Part shown: piece by piece, positions 26,182 to 38,389 of the stretch | Layout: each line of letters starts with the position of its first letter | How positions within the stretch are numbered: the stretch's first letter is position 1 | Origin: Nymphaea colorata | Lineage: Eukaryota > Streptophyta > Magnoliopsida > Nymphaeales > Nymphaeaceae | Direction of reading: 5' to 3' | Assembly (NCBI RefSeq): GCF_008831285.2 | Contig: NC_045143.1 | Span: 12,327,214-12,391,213, forward strand | DNA: 64,000 nt | The notes under the pieces: generated by a model | The model's database searches: none | Seen by the model: only the letters and a program-made list of their open reading frames with translations | Told to the model about the DNA's origin: nothing | Program-made: the position numbers and the translations under genes

Positions 26182-28795
26182 CATTCATTACCTTTGACAG
26201 CCTTAGCAAGAAGAGGGTTATTCAAATCCTACAAAAGAAAAGGAGCAGAATCCGGTTAGTTCTACGTTCAAGCAACACCCTCGATGTGGATCTGATTAGA
26301 AAGGCGAATCACCGCCTTGGAAGTGCAAAACAACAGGAAATACGTATATTAGGGGAAAAGGCTAGAGGAGAAAGTACCACCCGACTGCATGATCAAAATG
26401 TCGCAATCGTATTTGCTCTTATCCGCCGATAGGTTGCTGAGAGTATGGTGCACGCACCAGATATGCACCGAAAAAAAAATGGAGCGTTGAGGCATATTTT
26501 AAAAAAAATTTAAGAAGAAATGCCTTTTTTATATTTTCAACTTTTTCATTTACCTTTTTTTTTTTGTCTTTATAAAGGGCTCTTTTTTTTTTGTTGACTA
26601 GGGTATTTTGGATAGGAACATAGTCAAGGTACGGCCCCGCATGTGCCCTCCCTCTACCTCAAATTTTTTTTTTTAAAAATCTAGTTGTAAAATTTACAAA
26701 ATTTTACTTGTTTTATATAAAAATTTTGAAAAATGATACTTCAACCCTAATTAAAATTTAAAAACTTTAATTCAACCTCCCTCATAAAAAATTTCTAACT
26801 CTGTTTTTTATTCTAGTCCCTATACCCTTTAATGTCCCTACACCCTTTAATGTATATTTTTTTTCCGTACATATAACAAGCTTTTGTATGGCTGGCCACT
26901 AAATAGAAAGCAGCCCGAACAACCCGCTTCTTAAATAATTGAATATCAATTTCATTCAATAAATTAATATTCAGTAAGTATTTTTTTGCCTGATTCAAAC
27001 CAGAGTCCAAAATCTAACTAAGACTCAATATCTAAAGACCTGACTATTTCATATAAGAGTTTGATGTTGTATATGCTAGTGGGATCTGATTTTCTTGTCA
27101 AAGGTCTAAATTCAATTGCAAAACTAGATCTCATTTCTTTCAATCCAATGAACTCGATTTTGAAGTGGACGTAATACTGATGGGAGATGAAGTGGCCATT
27201 ATATTGGTGAGAGAGGCCACCTCTCAGAACAAGACAAAGAAAGGGTCCTATGGTTGAGACACGCTCTAACTACTAAAGAAAGCGACCCTTTGGTGGCATG
27301 GAAAGAAAAATGCATTGATAAAGGCGTCACTCAACTCAAGAGACCCTTTTTTACCTCGATCTAACGTAAGAGCGCCACGGTTCAGCGGACACACTAATGG
27401 TCAAACGGCTGTCGTTGATTCTATTTTCAGCCGCATTTACGGTTGGAGCAATAATGACGTTTTGCCAGAATGCGTCACAGACGGTTCTTTTGACACACAA
27501 TATTAGCTTTTTACCGGCCTTTTTTTTTTTTTCCTTTTATTGTTGGTGTGAACTGCATGGCAACTTCATCCTCTCTCTTGAACACCTTAGTTCAATACCC
27601 TCTTAGTACCTTTACTTCACCACAAGCATGCTTTATGAACTTTAGAAAGCAAAACCACTGCACATAGAGCCCATGAACACTCACCACAACATGTGGCTGT
27701 AACTTAGCAAAACTAAAATACGACTAAATGTATTGAATATTTTATCATGGGAGGTCCAAAGCAATATTGTGGGGAAACTTGGAGTGCGTTTGATTGCCTC
27801 CAATCACAGATTCGAGGTGCCATAAGAGGTCAAGACCACCCTTCATTTTTAAGCAGGATATGAGAACTTACGTTTAAAAGACGCAAGATTAATTACACTA
27901 CATATTTGAACCTTGCGGCTTAAAATCCAGGAATCTCAAGCCGAAGCTTAATTCTTTTTGTTACTTTCCATATATTTAATGCATAAGTGATACTGAAAAA
28001 TATACGGTCCTCAAACCATAATCAAAGTAAGTCAATTGCTAAAACAAACTTTCAAAATCAAATATTCGAAATAATGAAACACCCACCTCTTTAATGCTTA
28101 TGAAGCAACCACTCATCAATCAATTTTCACTAGGCGGATAGCTTGGTAGTAGGAATACTTGGTGAGTGTCATATTTAAATATGTTCTAATTATTAGAGCA
28201 GGTTTATAGAATAATAGTTTTATAGAATAATAGTTTTAGTATCCAAATCAACCCGTAGTATCATTTGAGGTAGACTCTCCTACTGATAAGTTCGGCAGTT
28301 ATTGCAACTTAATAATGCAAAAGAGCATAACCATCAAAACATAGGTCTGGTGTGGCCTTAACGCCGCGATCTCAATTCCACGGAATGTGAGGCTTACCCT
28401 TGTTTTTCAACAAATGTGTGAAGGGATTCCAAATCCTCGATGGCTGAAATCCATTGGTTAAACAAGCATTGGGTTTGATCGGCTTCTTCACGCAGCGTAG
28501 ATCTTATGTCTATGGTGCTTATTTTAGTCGAGAGAGAGAGAGAGAGATTGTAAAGTGCAGGTGAGTTTACCAAGTTAAGGACGGAAGTCTGGGGATGAGC
28601 TGCAAGGCATCGGGTGTCGGTAGCGTCGCAGCGTTGAGGAGGACCCCAGTCGATCGTCGCGCACACGAAATGCTCGTCGGTGGTGGCGATGGCCGCCTTC
28701 CCCACCACCCTCACCCTCACATCTTCATTCTTCCCCTCTCCCCAACTCACGGCCGCCACCAGCAACCACATAAGCACCACCAGTAAATCCCTCAT
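19884..28795 (-). CDS. Heparanase-like protein (GH79), nine exons
   Basis: Plant heparanase-like proteins are secreted or wall-located retaining beta-glucuronidases; Arabidopsis members act on arabinogalactan proteins. Exons in order: 28795-28571, 26228-26192, 22941-22758, 22237-22089, 22007-21774, 21675-21486, 20790-20665, 20559-20460 and 20294-19884. All phases agree and give 551 residues, normal for the family. The start is the first ATG, at the hydrophobic signal peptide (residues 1-18, then GEGK). Conserved landmarks are 'ATTDEHFVCATIDW' (37-50), 'RVGGSLQDQV', 'CLHMDRWDELN' and 'SWEFGNELSG' with the presumed acid/base E201. They continue with 'LAPGGFYDQQW', 'VLTHHIYNLG', 'WVGEAGG' with the presumed nucleophile E319, 'WYLDQLGM' and 'EYHLTP'. 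The wording is closer to the Arabidopsis GUS1/GUS2 type than to GUS3. Exon 1 deviates after 'DWGPPQRC', where relatives have a shorter cysteine stretch. Introns 1 and 2 are long (2.3 and 3.25 kb). No lesion is seen, so it is probably functional. Confidence 0.94.
20916..21445 (-). repeat. Duplicated segments inside intron 6
   Basis: Two blocks are repeated. About 85 bp at 20944-21028 ('tggtgctaaggatcaa...') recurs at 21323-21404 and partly again to 21445. A 34-bp block 'agcatgtgagttcagaa...' occurs at 20917 and 21029. They lie in the intron between the exons encoding the nucleophile region and 'WYLDQLGM' and have no coding meaning; a short minus-strand frame across them is a chance product. 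Confidence 0.85.
21453..21485 (-). repeat. (CT)n tract fused to the intron 6 donor
   Basis: The intron 6 donor reads TTCTG|GTCTCTCTCT. The GT itself is the first unit of a CT repeat of about 16 units, so positions +3 to +6 are unlike the usual GTAAGT. Phase continuity into exon 7 ('FW-YLDQLG') supports this donor. Confidence 0.9.
23231..23261. repeat. (TG)n microsatellite in heparanase intron 2
   Basis: TG tract preceded by TA-rich sequence, within the 3.25-kb intron 2. Confidence 0.95.
23629..23679. repeat. (TA)n microsatellite in heparanase intron 2
   Basis: TA tract of about 25 units. The rest of intron 2 (22942-26191) is AT-rich, with a GC-richer patch at 24580-25060. It contains no recognised gene or transposon domain. 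Confidence 0.95.
26148..26177 (-). repeat. (CT)n tract in intron 2 near the donor
   Basis: On the coding strand, about 14-43 bases after the intron 2 donor of the heparanase-like gene, lies a CT repeat of about 13 units. Confidence 0.9.
26192..26228 (-). other. 37-nt microexon (exon 2 of the heparanase-like gene)
   Basis: It encodes 'DLNNPLLAKAVK' plus one base. A pyrimidine-rich acceptor ending TTTTGTAG precedes it and a GTAATG donor follows. It joins exon 1 ('SVLNL', phase 0) to exon 3 ('FNHLRIRVGG', needing two bases) without a break. The joined peptide matches the family's conserved path into the 'GGSLQDQV' strand, which makes the assignment strong despite the small size. Confidence 0.9.
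28530..28549 (-). repeat. (CT)n tract in intron 1 near the donor
   Basis: On the gene's strand a pure CT tract lies about 21-41 bases after the intron 1 donor (28570-28569). It is one of several such tracts close to donors in this window. Confidence 0.9.
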
Positions 28796-29130
28796 TCTCG
28801 CTGTCTCTGCTACCAATTACTTCACGTCTGATCTCCTTCCCTCTCCCAACCGACCAGACTCTTCACGGTGAGAGAGTGAGAGAGAGAAAGAGAGAAACGT
28901 ATAAGTGGCCAGCTGGGCAGAAGAGACAAACAGAAAGAAAGTTAGGCCAGGGGTGGGTGAGGGCTGGGGAAAGTATGAAGGATGGGGCACGGCTGGTAAG
29001 GGAGAGGCGGGTGAAATGAAGGTCGCCTTGGTAGGAAGCAACCGCGTCTCTCTCTATCTCTCTCTCTCTCGCGTCCTTCTTCTCTTGTAATATTTTTATT
29101 TGATTGCGGCTCAATTTTCTTTCGGGAGCT
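28796..29130 (-). promoter_or_regulatory. Likely 5' UTR and promoter of the heparanase-like gene
   Basis: Directly upstream of the ATG at 28795 lies sequence with CT/GA-rich runs (28862-28896, and 29046-29071 in opposite sense), a common feature of plant 5' leaders and core promoters. An AT-rich patch near 29085-29100 could hold a TATA element. No transcription start can be fixed. Frames in several directions across it are low-complexity shadows. Confidence 0.4.
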
Positions 29131-30997
29131 CATACAACTAATCCGGAATAGGTAAGGTTGCAGATTGAGTTGCGTAAACAGAAGTGTCCACGTAATAAAT
29201 ATGCACCAAGAATGAGTGAGAATACTTTTGAAATTTTTTATAATGGAGTAGTCATTTTAGATATTTTTACTTTTTTAAATAACTTTTTTACTCCTTTTAA
29301 AAGTTTCTCTTTATTATTTTAATGAAAATATTTTGGTCATTTCCATCAATTTTTTCGTGCACAAACCTAACCAGCTTGACTTAGGTTGAAGATTTGGGTA
29401 AAAGTTTCGCCGGAGAATTCGGTCGGATTTTTGACGTCCCAATCCGACGGACGTAGCTGTCCCCAATTCCCATCTCACCTGCTTGCGTTGTCGATAAGAT
29501 TCAACTGAAAATTTGAAAGACAAAAAAAAAATAAAAAGAAATGACTCTGGTTTTTCCAAGAGACGTTGGGATTTGAAGTGGTATAAAGAAATGAGGGAGC
29601 TGCAACAACTGTCTGTTCTGTTTGTTGAGAACATGGCCGCAGCATGGGCTCGAGAAGCCTTCAGAGTCCCGATCGACCTTTTGCCCAGGCACATTTGGTG
29701 ATTCCCGTATTCTTTCCCGAATTTAGTGATTTTTTAACTATTTATTCTCTATCCAACTGCAGACATCGGGAATCTGCAGGATTTGATAATTCCGATTGAC
29801 GGGGTACTTACATTTTAATTGGGACAAACTGAAAGTATCACACAATTAATCTTTTATTAAGATTCTTTTGAAAATGAGTTGAAATTTTATTTCTTCAATC
29901 CTACTGTAAATCAAGTTTGATAATCTAACGATTTTGTTATAGACAGATAAAAGAAAGTACATTCGGTCTAGTTTTTATAAAGGGAAGTAGTGATTTTTAA
30001 AGGTAAAAAATTTGTCGAAAGTAAACCGTTATTGCACAAAAAAGGTACTTTTAGGTTTTTAAGTTGTGGCATAATTTAAACAAATTTGACTCCCGAAGCT
30101 TAGATTTTAAAATGGGCAGTTGCCCACCGCGAATTAAGCTACAGGCATGCACACACACACCCACACACACAGAGCAAGGGGGGGAGAGAGAGATATGTTA
30201 ACTCCTATAAATTCAAACTTATATTTTAACTAATTGAAAAAAGTAATTCCATTGAGTCTATATCGGTTGAGGGGAAAGTAAAATGATAAAGAGGATTGAA
30301 ATGCCTCCGACAAGTGTGCATCGTCCTTATGGGGTTAACATAGTTATTAAGAAAAAGTTTTTTCTTGAATTTGCTGTAACCAATACAACTCAATATAAGG
30401 GCGAAGGCAGGGGAGGAAGGTTCAAGGCCTGCCTCGGTTTTTAAAAAATCAAAATTTTACTTATAAATTTTAAAAGTTTTAGTTCAACCTATATAAAATT
30501 TTTAAAAAATTATATTTCAGTATTTGTTAAAATTTTGAAACTATAATTCGGCCCCTTCAACGAAAAATTGTAGCTGTACCCTCAACTCGATATATGCTGG
30601 TGTAACAACTATATGGACAGGTACAGAAAAATAGACAAATATGTTTCTTACAATTTAAATGTTGGATAGGATAGAGAAAACAAACAAACTTGTAATGTGT
30701 GACAGACATAATGGAGATAGTGTTTTCTTCCTAGTTTCATCAAACATTTGACATAGAAGTGTCAGAGGCATGGAGCACATATTGCCCTATCCATCTTGTC
30801 CTATAGAACATGAATGAACTATCAGGGTTTTGATACTTGATGGAAATTGATTGTTTTGGTGTAGCTACATGGGTCCATTCTCTAATTGACCTGATCAATC
30901 ACCCAATTAATTTGACTCAAACAGGAAAGCATGTATTGTTCTATTTGATGCAGAACTCCACTCAAAAAAGAAGAGTTCTATTGAATTGTTTAATTTT
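29131..30997. other. No recognisable gene (29.1-31.0 kb)
   Basis: Small frames exist in both directions around 29314-29701 (up to 126 codons, minus) with a peptide I do not recognise. They overlap on opposite strands, which argues for chance. A CA-rich then GA-rich stretch lies at 30149-30191. Nothing else stands out. Confidence 0.5.
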
Positions 30998-31010
30998 CAC
31001 TACAACAAAA
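30998..31010 (+). mobile_element. Possible CACTA (En/Spm) transposon terminus
   Basis: CACTACAACAAAA is the form of a CACTA-family inverted terminal repeat. The following 200 bases contain short repeated words around 'ccacag' and 'tgtggct' in both orientations, as in subterminal regions. I found no matching TTTTGTTGTAGTG end downstream and no transposase, so this is a suggestion only. Confidence 0.3.
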
Positions 31011-34000
31011 ATGGCTATTTGCCACAGCCAAAATCACTACCACTTAGCCCAAAAACTGTGGCTGAAGATATTCTCAACTATGGTCTGATTGTGACAATTA
31101 ATTAAAGTAACTATGACACTCGCCCTTGTAACTATTGACCTTTTGTCATGATTTTAGCGGTGGCTGTTGCATCCACCAGCCACAGTTTACCTAACCATTA
31201 ACCATGCTTTTGTTATTACTTGCTACAGTATGACTCTTCATATATTAGCTATGGAAATTGTGGTTATTGATTATTTTATTTTTGTTTTGCATCTATATAC
31301 TTGTGTTAGTGTTATATATATATATATATATATATAAAGTAAACACAAAAAAAAAGTAATACATACAAGATGTTGTTTACAACTTTACACAACTGAAGTT
31401 TACGAAACAATTACATAAAATTAATAAACATTGTTTGAATGATAGCCCACTAGTAACCGATTGTTTCTAAAGCAACAAACAAGTCTACAAAGAATGTAAA
31501 CAAGGTGTTCATGTGGGAAACCAAAAGCAAGAACAACAAAGGTCACAAAAGCAGCAGTCGACCTTGGTGTGTTGTTCATGAACACAAAAGCCCTAGTAGT
31601 AGCCAAGACCACCGTGGTTCCTAATGAATCCCAAAATCAACACGGCAAATACAATGAATATGCTAGACACCAATCCAAACTTGCAAATGACTCTCACAAG
31701 AAATCTCTTGCAGTCATCGATGTTGCCTTTATTGTAACCTTCAAGAGGGAGAGATAGATGTTGCAGGGTTCACTAAACGTCAACCACGTCCATTTTTAGT
31801 GTCATTGTAGTAGCTTTTGCATCCATAGGGTTACTTTGACCATCTACTTTGCATTCATGGAGAAGAAGAGCTGGCACAAATTAGCAACATTAAGCTACCC
31901 TAGAGGAACAACTTTTTCTTCATCATAGCAAGCATCAGCCTTTGGATCCCATATTTTGGGGCAGGTCCATTATATCTATGTACAACTTTTGCCTGCAGAA
32001 AGGACAAGCTGATTACCAGCTTGTCAAACATTATAAACTTATTGAGTGCACCTACATACAAACAGATTGAACATTTGCTACTTGTCCAACTAATATGAGA
32101 AAAATTCCTTTAACATCATCAGTTTTAGCAAGACATTTTGTTTTTCTTGGAGAAATCTTGTTTAAACCAAAAACAAGAAATAAAAAGACTAAAAAACTAT
32201 AAAAAAATTCCATGATCTCATACGTAGATTTCTCCAAATTTGGTACAACCACGAATCATCTAAGTCTAACAAGAAATAAGACACCATTACTAAACTATAA
32301 TGAATTTGAATTTGGGGTAGTACCTAGAATTCAATCATGTTAAGAATATGTAAAATTGTTCAAGCTATTGTAGAAAATACTTCTGAAGTAGCAAACTTCT
32401 ATTATACACATTTCTTGCATTAAAAACCTACCTGACTATGATCAAGGAATGGGATAATAGAAGCATAGATGCACCAGTATTAATGGTACGTGAATTTCAC
32501 AATGGTGTATGTTTATGAACAAGACTCCTCATGGTTCAGTCTTGCACTGACTAGTCCTGCAATCCCCATATTATTAAAGCAATTAGATAATGGAAGTCAA
32601 CATTTAAAAACAACCATATATTCTATGAAGCTTTTTGTCACAAATTCATGCCGACATTCTTCCTAGGTTTCTTGAAGAAAAACAAATCCTTATATAATAA
32701 GTAATGCACTAGAACACATCGAGATAAACACTTGAAAGAAAAAGAAATAGGAAAGAAAGGAAAAACTTGCTAAATCAACATTAATCTAACTGACAAGAAA
32801 AATAACAATAATAATGAACCTTGTTACAAACTTTGGACATGTTTTTGCAGTTATTAAATCAATGCAAGGAAGTGTTTTATATGAATACACGTGCAAATTT
32901 GGATATTTTTTACATAATTGCATAACAAAAAAGCAATCATGAGAAAGTCATGCGGTACAAAAAAAATAATTATGAGAAGAGCATGTTTGAATATCATTCA
33001 AAGCCTCCCATATGGAAAAAAGAAAAATGAGGATATCTTCAAGCTTTACTAAAATGTGATCAAATGGTTTGATGTCTTTCCTATTCACTCTGGTTATCAA
33101 TCTTTTCAAAAATAGTACATCATTCCAATATATTTTATTAATAAAAAATCTTCCATCATGATTGGCAAGGTACATAAACAATTATATTATAAATCCGACT
33201 CCAAACTTCTAAGAGAAAAGAATGACACTTTGGTCAAAATTTCAACATTAAATATGAAAACCTGAAAAAGCTTTTTCCAAGAAACAACACTAATGTGATG
33301 CTCAAAAATTTATTTTGTTAATGTCAACAAATGAATCCATTGAAGAACAGTCTAAAGGATCAATCCAGATAGTAATCCACTACAGCCCTTATGGATAAAC
33401 GTGTGTGGCACACCTACATTGTGTTTTGGAACTAAAGTTTCATAAGCCAAACTAAATTTGAATAGGTTAATGACAAATTCAAGTAATGCCTATCAGCTTT
33501 AAAACAAGTAAACAAGATACTCCATGGTTAACAGTAAGGACATAAGTACAACAATCATCGTGTTAACAAAGTCTACGGTTGGACTTAGTACCATATGTGG
33601 CTTATTAATCTCTACATATGTCGGTTTGAAGCTTGATTAATGAAATCCAAAGTCCTAATTAGAAAAGAACATGATTAGGTGGTGTATTCTTAGTTTAAAC
33701 TTAAAATTACTTGAGGACATAATAGGAATTAATTAGAAACTCCGAGGGCAAAAAATTTAATTTTGGTTTAGGGATGTTTTAGGTATTAGTTGAAAAGTTA
33801 AACAGCAAGCTTCGTTTGAAAAATTAAGAAGGATATAGCATGCATTTAATCAAATGTGAGGGGCACAAATGTATTTTTTATCTAGGAATATGTTGGTAGT
33901 TAACCAAAAATTTAAGGGGCGAATTAGGAATAGAAATTTAGATGGGCACAATAGGCATCTAGTGAACTGAAAAAAGGTAGATTTGTAAATGACCGTTGGG

Positions 34001-35320
34001 TTTGGGATGAGAAGGAATTTCTTAATTAGCAAAGCATAAACTTGTAATCGAAACAAAATGGAAATACAGAGGCATTAAACAAAGTATAATGGGCAAGATT
34101 GTAAATTACTAATTGAATGGGATTAGAAGTAATTCCTAATATTGTGATGTATAAAAATGGAAAAATAAACATCAAAGGCAAAGTAGTGGGTTGGCTAGAT
34201 GGTTATGACCCTTAGTTTTACATGTTCTAACAAAATTTGAAATACAAGTAAGAGGTGAGAATGGCATTCAATATTGCGCCCTCAACAGCAGCCTTGGGTA
34301 AGAACAGGAGCAATAGCGAGAGTGGGACAAAAAGAAAAATAGAAGGGAAGAGATAATAGAGAAGGCGGAAGAGATAATAGAGAAGGGGGCGACCCCTCTA
34401 GGTGTGCCTTTAGTTCTTAGTCTAAATAGGAAAACATGTAATGTAGGATAACAGAGAAAAAGGGAGAGGTAGGGTTTCTAATGGTTGAAATTTGATGTGT
34501 ATTTCTTAATTCATGATTTAGATCAATACATCTAATTGTTAGTCAATCTTAGACATTGGAACAAAACTCTAATTACATTGATCTCACCTAAACTTTCAAC
34601 CCAATAGTGATACAATGGATTTCAGTTTACTTAACTTTATTTAAAATATTATCATAATTGGATGAATTAAAAGTACCCGCATTGGGCCCTCACAAGATGC
34701 ATGTCTAACTCTTTTAAACTAACAAACTCCACTTTGTGGGTTATAAATATAACAGTGATTTTCTACATGAGTTGTAACTTGTAATGTCGATCACACTTAA
34801 TTTTTTCCGATACTCATATTGCATTAATGCATCATTTTTGTCTGTGAATGTTGTTTTTACTATTTTATTCATTATTCAACTTGAATGAGTTTGTGTTTTG
34901 GCTCAACTTAAGCCAGCATGGGGAAAAGGTACAATTAATTAATTTATGCTACCATGTTGAAAAATAATATGCAAGTTGCCCAGTATTCATGATTTAGCGA
35001 AGTGCCCTTGGCCAATACCTGCATGTATTGGAGGAGTATTTTAAGTTAATGTTAGTGACATTGTATGCTATAAATTAGAGCAGCATAGATGCATTAGCCA
35101 TAAATCATTTCTTCCTGGTTAGACATTGCATTATTTATGTGTTATCCTCCTTTAATATTTGTGTGTTGACTTTCTTTTACTCCTTGTTTATAATGTTTTA
35201 AATGTTGAATCCAAATATCTATTTTATTTTATGTTTGACTAGTGAATGAGGCTGTATTTAGATAACCGACATCGATGTTGCATTTCTTGTTGAGATGCAC
35301 AAATAAAATAAATTGATGAG
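31011..35320. other. No recognisable gene (31.0-35.3 kb)
   Basis: AT-rich, with a short (TA)n at 31313-31336 and a GA-rich patch near 34315-34390. Minus-strand frames at 32052, 32948 and 33850 are short, AT-driven and without family resemblance. If the CACTA end at 30998 is real, part of this could be its interior, but no domain supports that. Confidence 0.5.
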
Positions 35321-35324
35321 TGGG

Positions 35325-35496
35325 TTGTTGAAATCCACAAATGATCAGTTATGATGTAGGTATACGTATATGGCTAAAATGATGTGGTCCATGGTTTGTT
35401 GGGATCCATGAATGATTGAATAAAATGTAGCATGCAAAAATGGAATGTGATGCATAGGTTGATGGGTCCATGAATAATTGATTATGATGCAGGTAC
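35325..35496. repeat. Degenerate tandem repeat, three copies
   Basis: Three related blocks of about 38 bp begin at 35325, 35396 and 35458. Each has the form 'ttgttg..atccatgaatgat', then 'atgatg.aggta'. Spacing is 60-70 bp. They produce overlapping minus-strand frames with repeated His/Ser-rich peptides, which are not genes. Confidence 0.65.
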
Positions 35497-35499
35497 TTG

Positions 35500-38389
35500 A
35501 TGAGCCATGTTTGGAAGCTAGTATCAAATACTGACATATGCTGGTATTTTGGCCAGTATAAATGAATGATATGAGAGCATTTATGCCTTGATGAATGTTT
35601 TCATGTGCTAACAATTGTATAGAAGCCCCTTGACTGAATGGTTTATTATTTTGTCTAATTAGATGATTGATTGATGTGACTAAATGACTAAACGATTGTG
35701 TATGTTTGAATGTATTAATTGATTGCAATGTTTGGCAGCCTTTTTTAGTGTGAAAGATAACATTGGGTAACAACCTATGGCTAGAAAATTGTAGGAGAAT
35801 ATCATTTGATTTTGAATGACTACATGTCAGTCATGTCCATCGCAAAAGGGATTGAGTAGGGCTCGATGATGTTTTGTTCTGATTATCTATTCAAGTATAT
35901 ATTCCCAAGGCTCCCCTATGATACTAAAGGAGCTAGTCCATCCTCGGCACCAGTGAGTGTGACTTGCTGCTACAACAAGTATATTGAGCCCAACACATCG
36001 ATCTAGAGTCATGATAGAGGTTACCGACCACCTCATGTCAAATGCATCATATCGTACCTTAATGCCTCATCTTAACCAATCGTAATTTATGCAACAATCG
36101 TGTCTTAGATTATAACACTCCAAAAGAATGTGCTATTACTCGTCACTCAATAATTGACTATGTGTTTGTTTATTGTTGACCTAAATTTATGTTATGGATA
36201 TGATTCTTATTAAATTGTAGTTTGTGAACTAAAGATTATTAGCATTTTAAGATGCATGAATCATTGTACTATCATTTGAAAGATATGATGTGATACCTCA
36301 CTTCGAACTAAGAATTTGGTCATACTTAGAATAATATGACATTTTTAGATAGTAATGTTTTTGGGTCCCCACTAGAAGTTGGATATGCACACTAATAATT
36401 GAGCTTGTCATTGAGAAAGGGCTCAACTCTAGGAAACAATGCCATCTTCTAAGGACTTTTTTATTGTATCATGTTTTGTATAATTAAGTTGATTATCATA
36501 TGAAAACACTGATATATTTTTTCTCATGTTTTTCACATCCCCAAAATTTTTTTTTTTAAGAGTTTTTCAAAAAAATAAGGTTTTATTTTTAAATGAGAAA
36601 GAAAGGGACTCGCCCATCGGTATGAGGATCAACCGTTCCCGACACCTTTACCAGAGTAATCAATCCAAGGGCTATATTTATTCTTGATGCATCTCATTTT
36701 GACTTAAAAATCATTTGCATTATAAATGTGGTGTAGTGTTTGAAAAGAATGTTGAAGATTTGATGTTTCAAGATTTTGAGAAAGTTTTGAAGAATCATTT
36801 GAGAGTGTAAAACATTTTGATTTGAGAAATTTTGAATTGAGAAATCTTTATAAATATCATTCGAAAACCTTTGAAAATTACTTTTGGAAATCACTTGGGT
36901 GTTCTCTAAAGACTTTAAGTATGTTTGAGGTTTTGCTTTAATTCGGTTACTACCTAGTTAAAGCTGCATCTCATCTTGCTTAAGCTCTTTTGAAGAAGTG
37001 TTTGTGATCACAGGTGATGTCAAGTGAATGTGGATGTATGAATGCATTGATCCTACATTATTGAAAGAAAATCATTCATTCCTACCATAACATTCATCTA
37101 AGAGCATTCGTACCACCACATCTAAGTTTCTCATTTTATAATTGTCATAAATATTTTTATGAATAAAAAAAAGTTTTTGAAAATAGAATGTGGTTATAGA
37201 CCATCAAGCATGATTCCAATATTGGGTCATCACTTGAGTTTTGATCTTGAGCAAATAAAAAGATCTTGAGAGAAAAATATTCAAAAGATCAGAAAAGAAG
37301 AAAGACTTGATACAAAAGAAATATAGAAACAGAGAGAGAGAGAGAGAAAGAAATTTTGAAAATCATAAAACCAAGGATTTAAAAGAGAGAGAGAGATATG
37401 TGTTCATATATATATATATATGTGTGTGTGTGTGAATGCTTGTGAAAAAAGAGGTTTAAATCAAATAGAGAGGAGAATATGATTTTAGAAAAAGAGAGAG
37501 AGATTTTAAAATAAAATATATCTATGTATATTCATATCTACGTATACGAGAGTTTGTAAAAAAATATGTTAAATCATAAAAAGAGGAAGACAAAAGAGAG
37601 ATATTAATGTGCACGTATACATATGTAAACATTTATATAAACATATGTCTTCATGAAAATTGAACAATTAAGAAATAACTTAAAAATATCTGACTTTGAT
37701 TTTTATGTAGGTTGGGAAGGAACTTGGACTCATGCAAGCGCCTAAACTAAGTCTTCAATGTCACATTAGAGAGAATTCATGCTTTCGAAAATCTTTTGAA
37801 AAATATGATTCTAAATATTTTTTGTATATAAACATAAAAAACGTTATTAGTTTGTTGGCTACAAGAGTATATTTTTTCCACTGTTGGGTATAGAAAGAAA
37901 TCAAATATACATGGCAACATGGGAAAGCACTCATTAGGATCCCTAATTAAGTGATTAAGAAAGAAACTGAGCATGAGAATGATATGAAGAATGCATATTA
38001 ACATGTACAAATTCGTGAATGAATAGTTTTCTCAGGTTGGACAAATCTCAACCACAAAAATCAATATAAGATAAAGAAATCTCTACCCAAACATTCATTA
38101 ATCAAAAAAATTAGTATATTATGCATGAACATCATCTCAAGCATATAACAAACACATTTTTTGAAAATAAATGAAGAAATGAAATTTATTTCGCCTTGCT
38201 CACAGTGTCGGTGCACTCAAGAGTAGCTCTTGACTCCGAAAAGAAAGTCTTTAGAGCTTTCTTGCATGGCCATGAGGAGGTGGTAAGAGGAAATGATAAA
38301 TAAAAATAATGACTACATACCTCAAATAAAGATGATAGTGAGAATGAAACTTCAAGATGATGATCCTAAGGTCACCATGGATGAAGCTC
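35500..38389. other. No recognisable gene (35.5-38.4 kb)
   Basis: AT-rich sequence, possibly the body of the LTR element whose promoter-like end lies at 38.4-39.6 kb. A GC-richer island at 36600-36675 and GA/TG/TA microsatellites at 37325-37435 are the only landmarks. Minus-strand frames at 36694 and 37777 are AT-driven chance frames. Confidence 0.45.

Noticed and set aside
28394-28570. Extension of exon 1 through 'VNSPALYNLSLSLST'
   Set aside because: The GH79 sequence stops at the GTAAAC donor (28570) and resumes in exon 2. The extension is intron sequence with a CT repeat.
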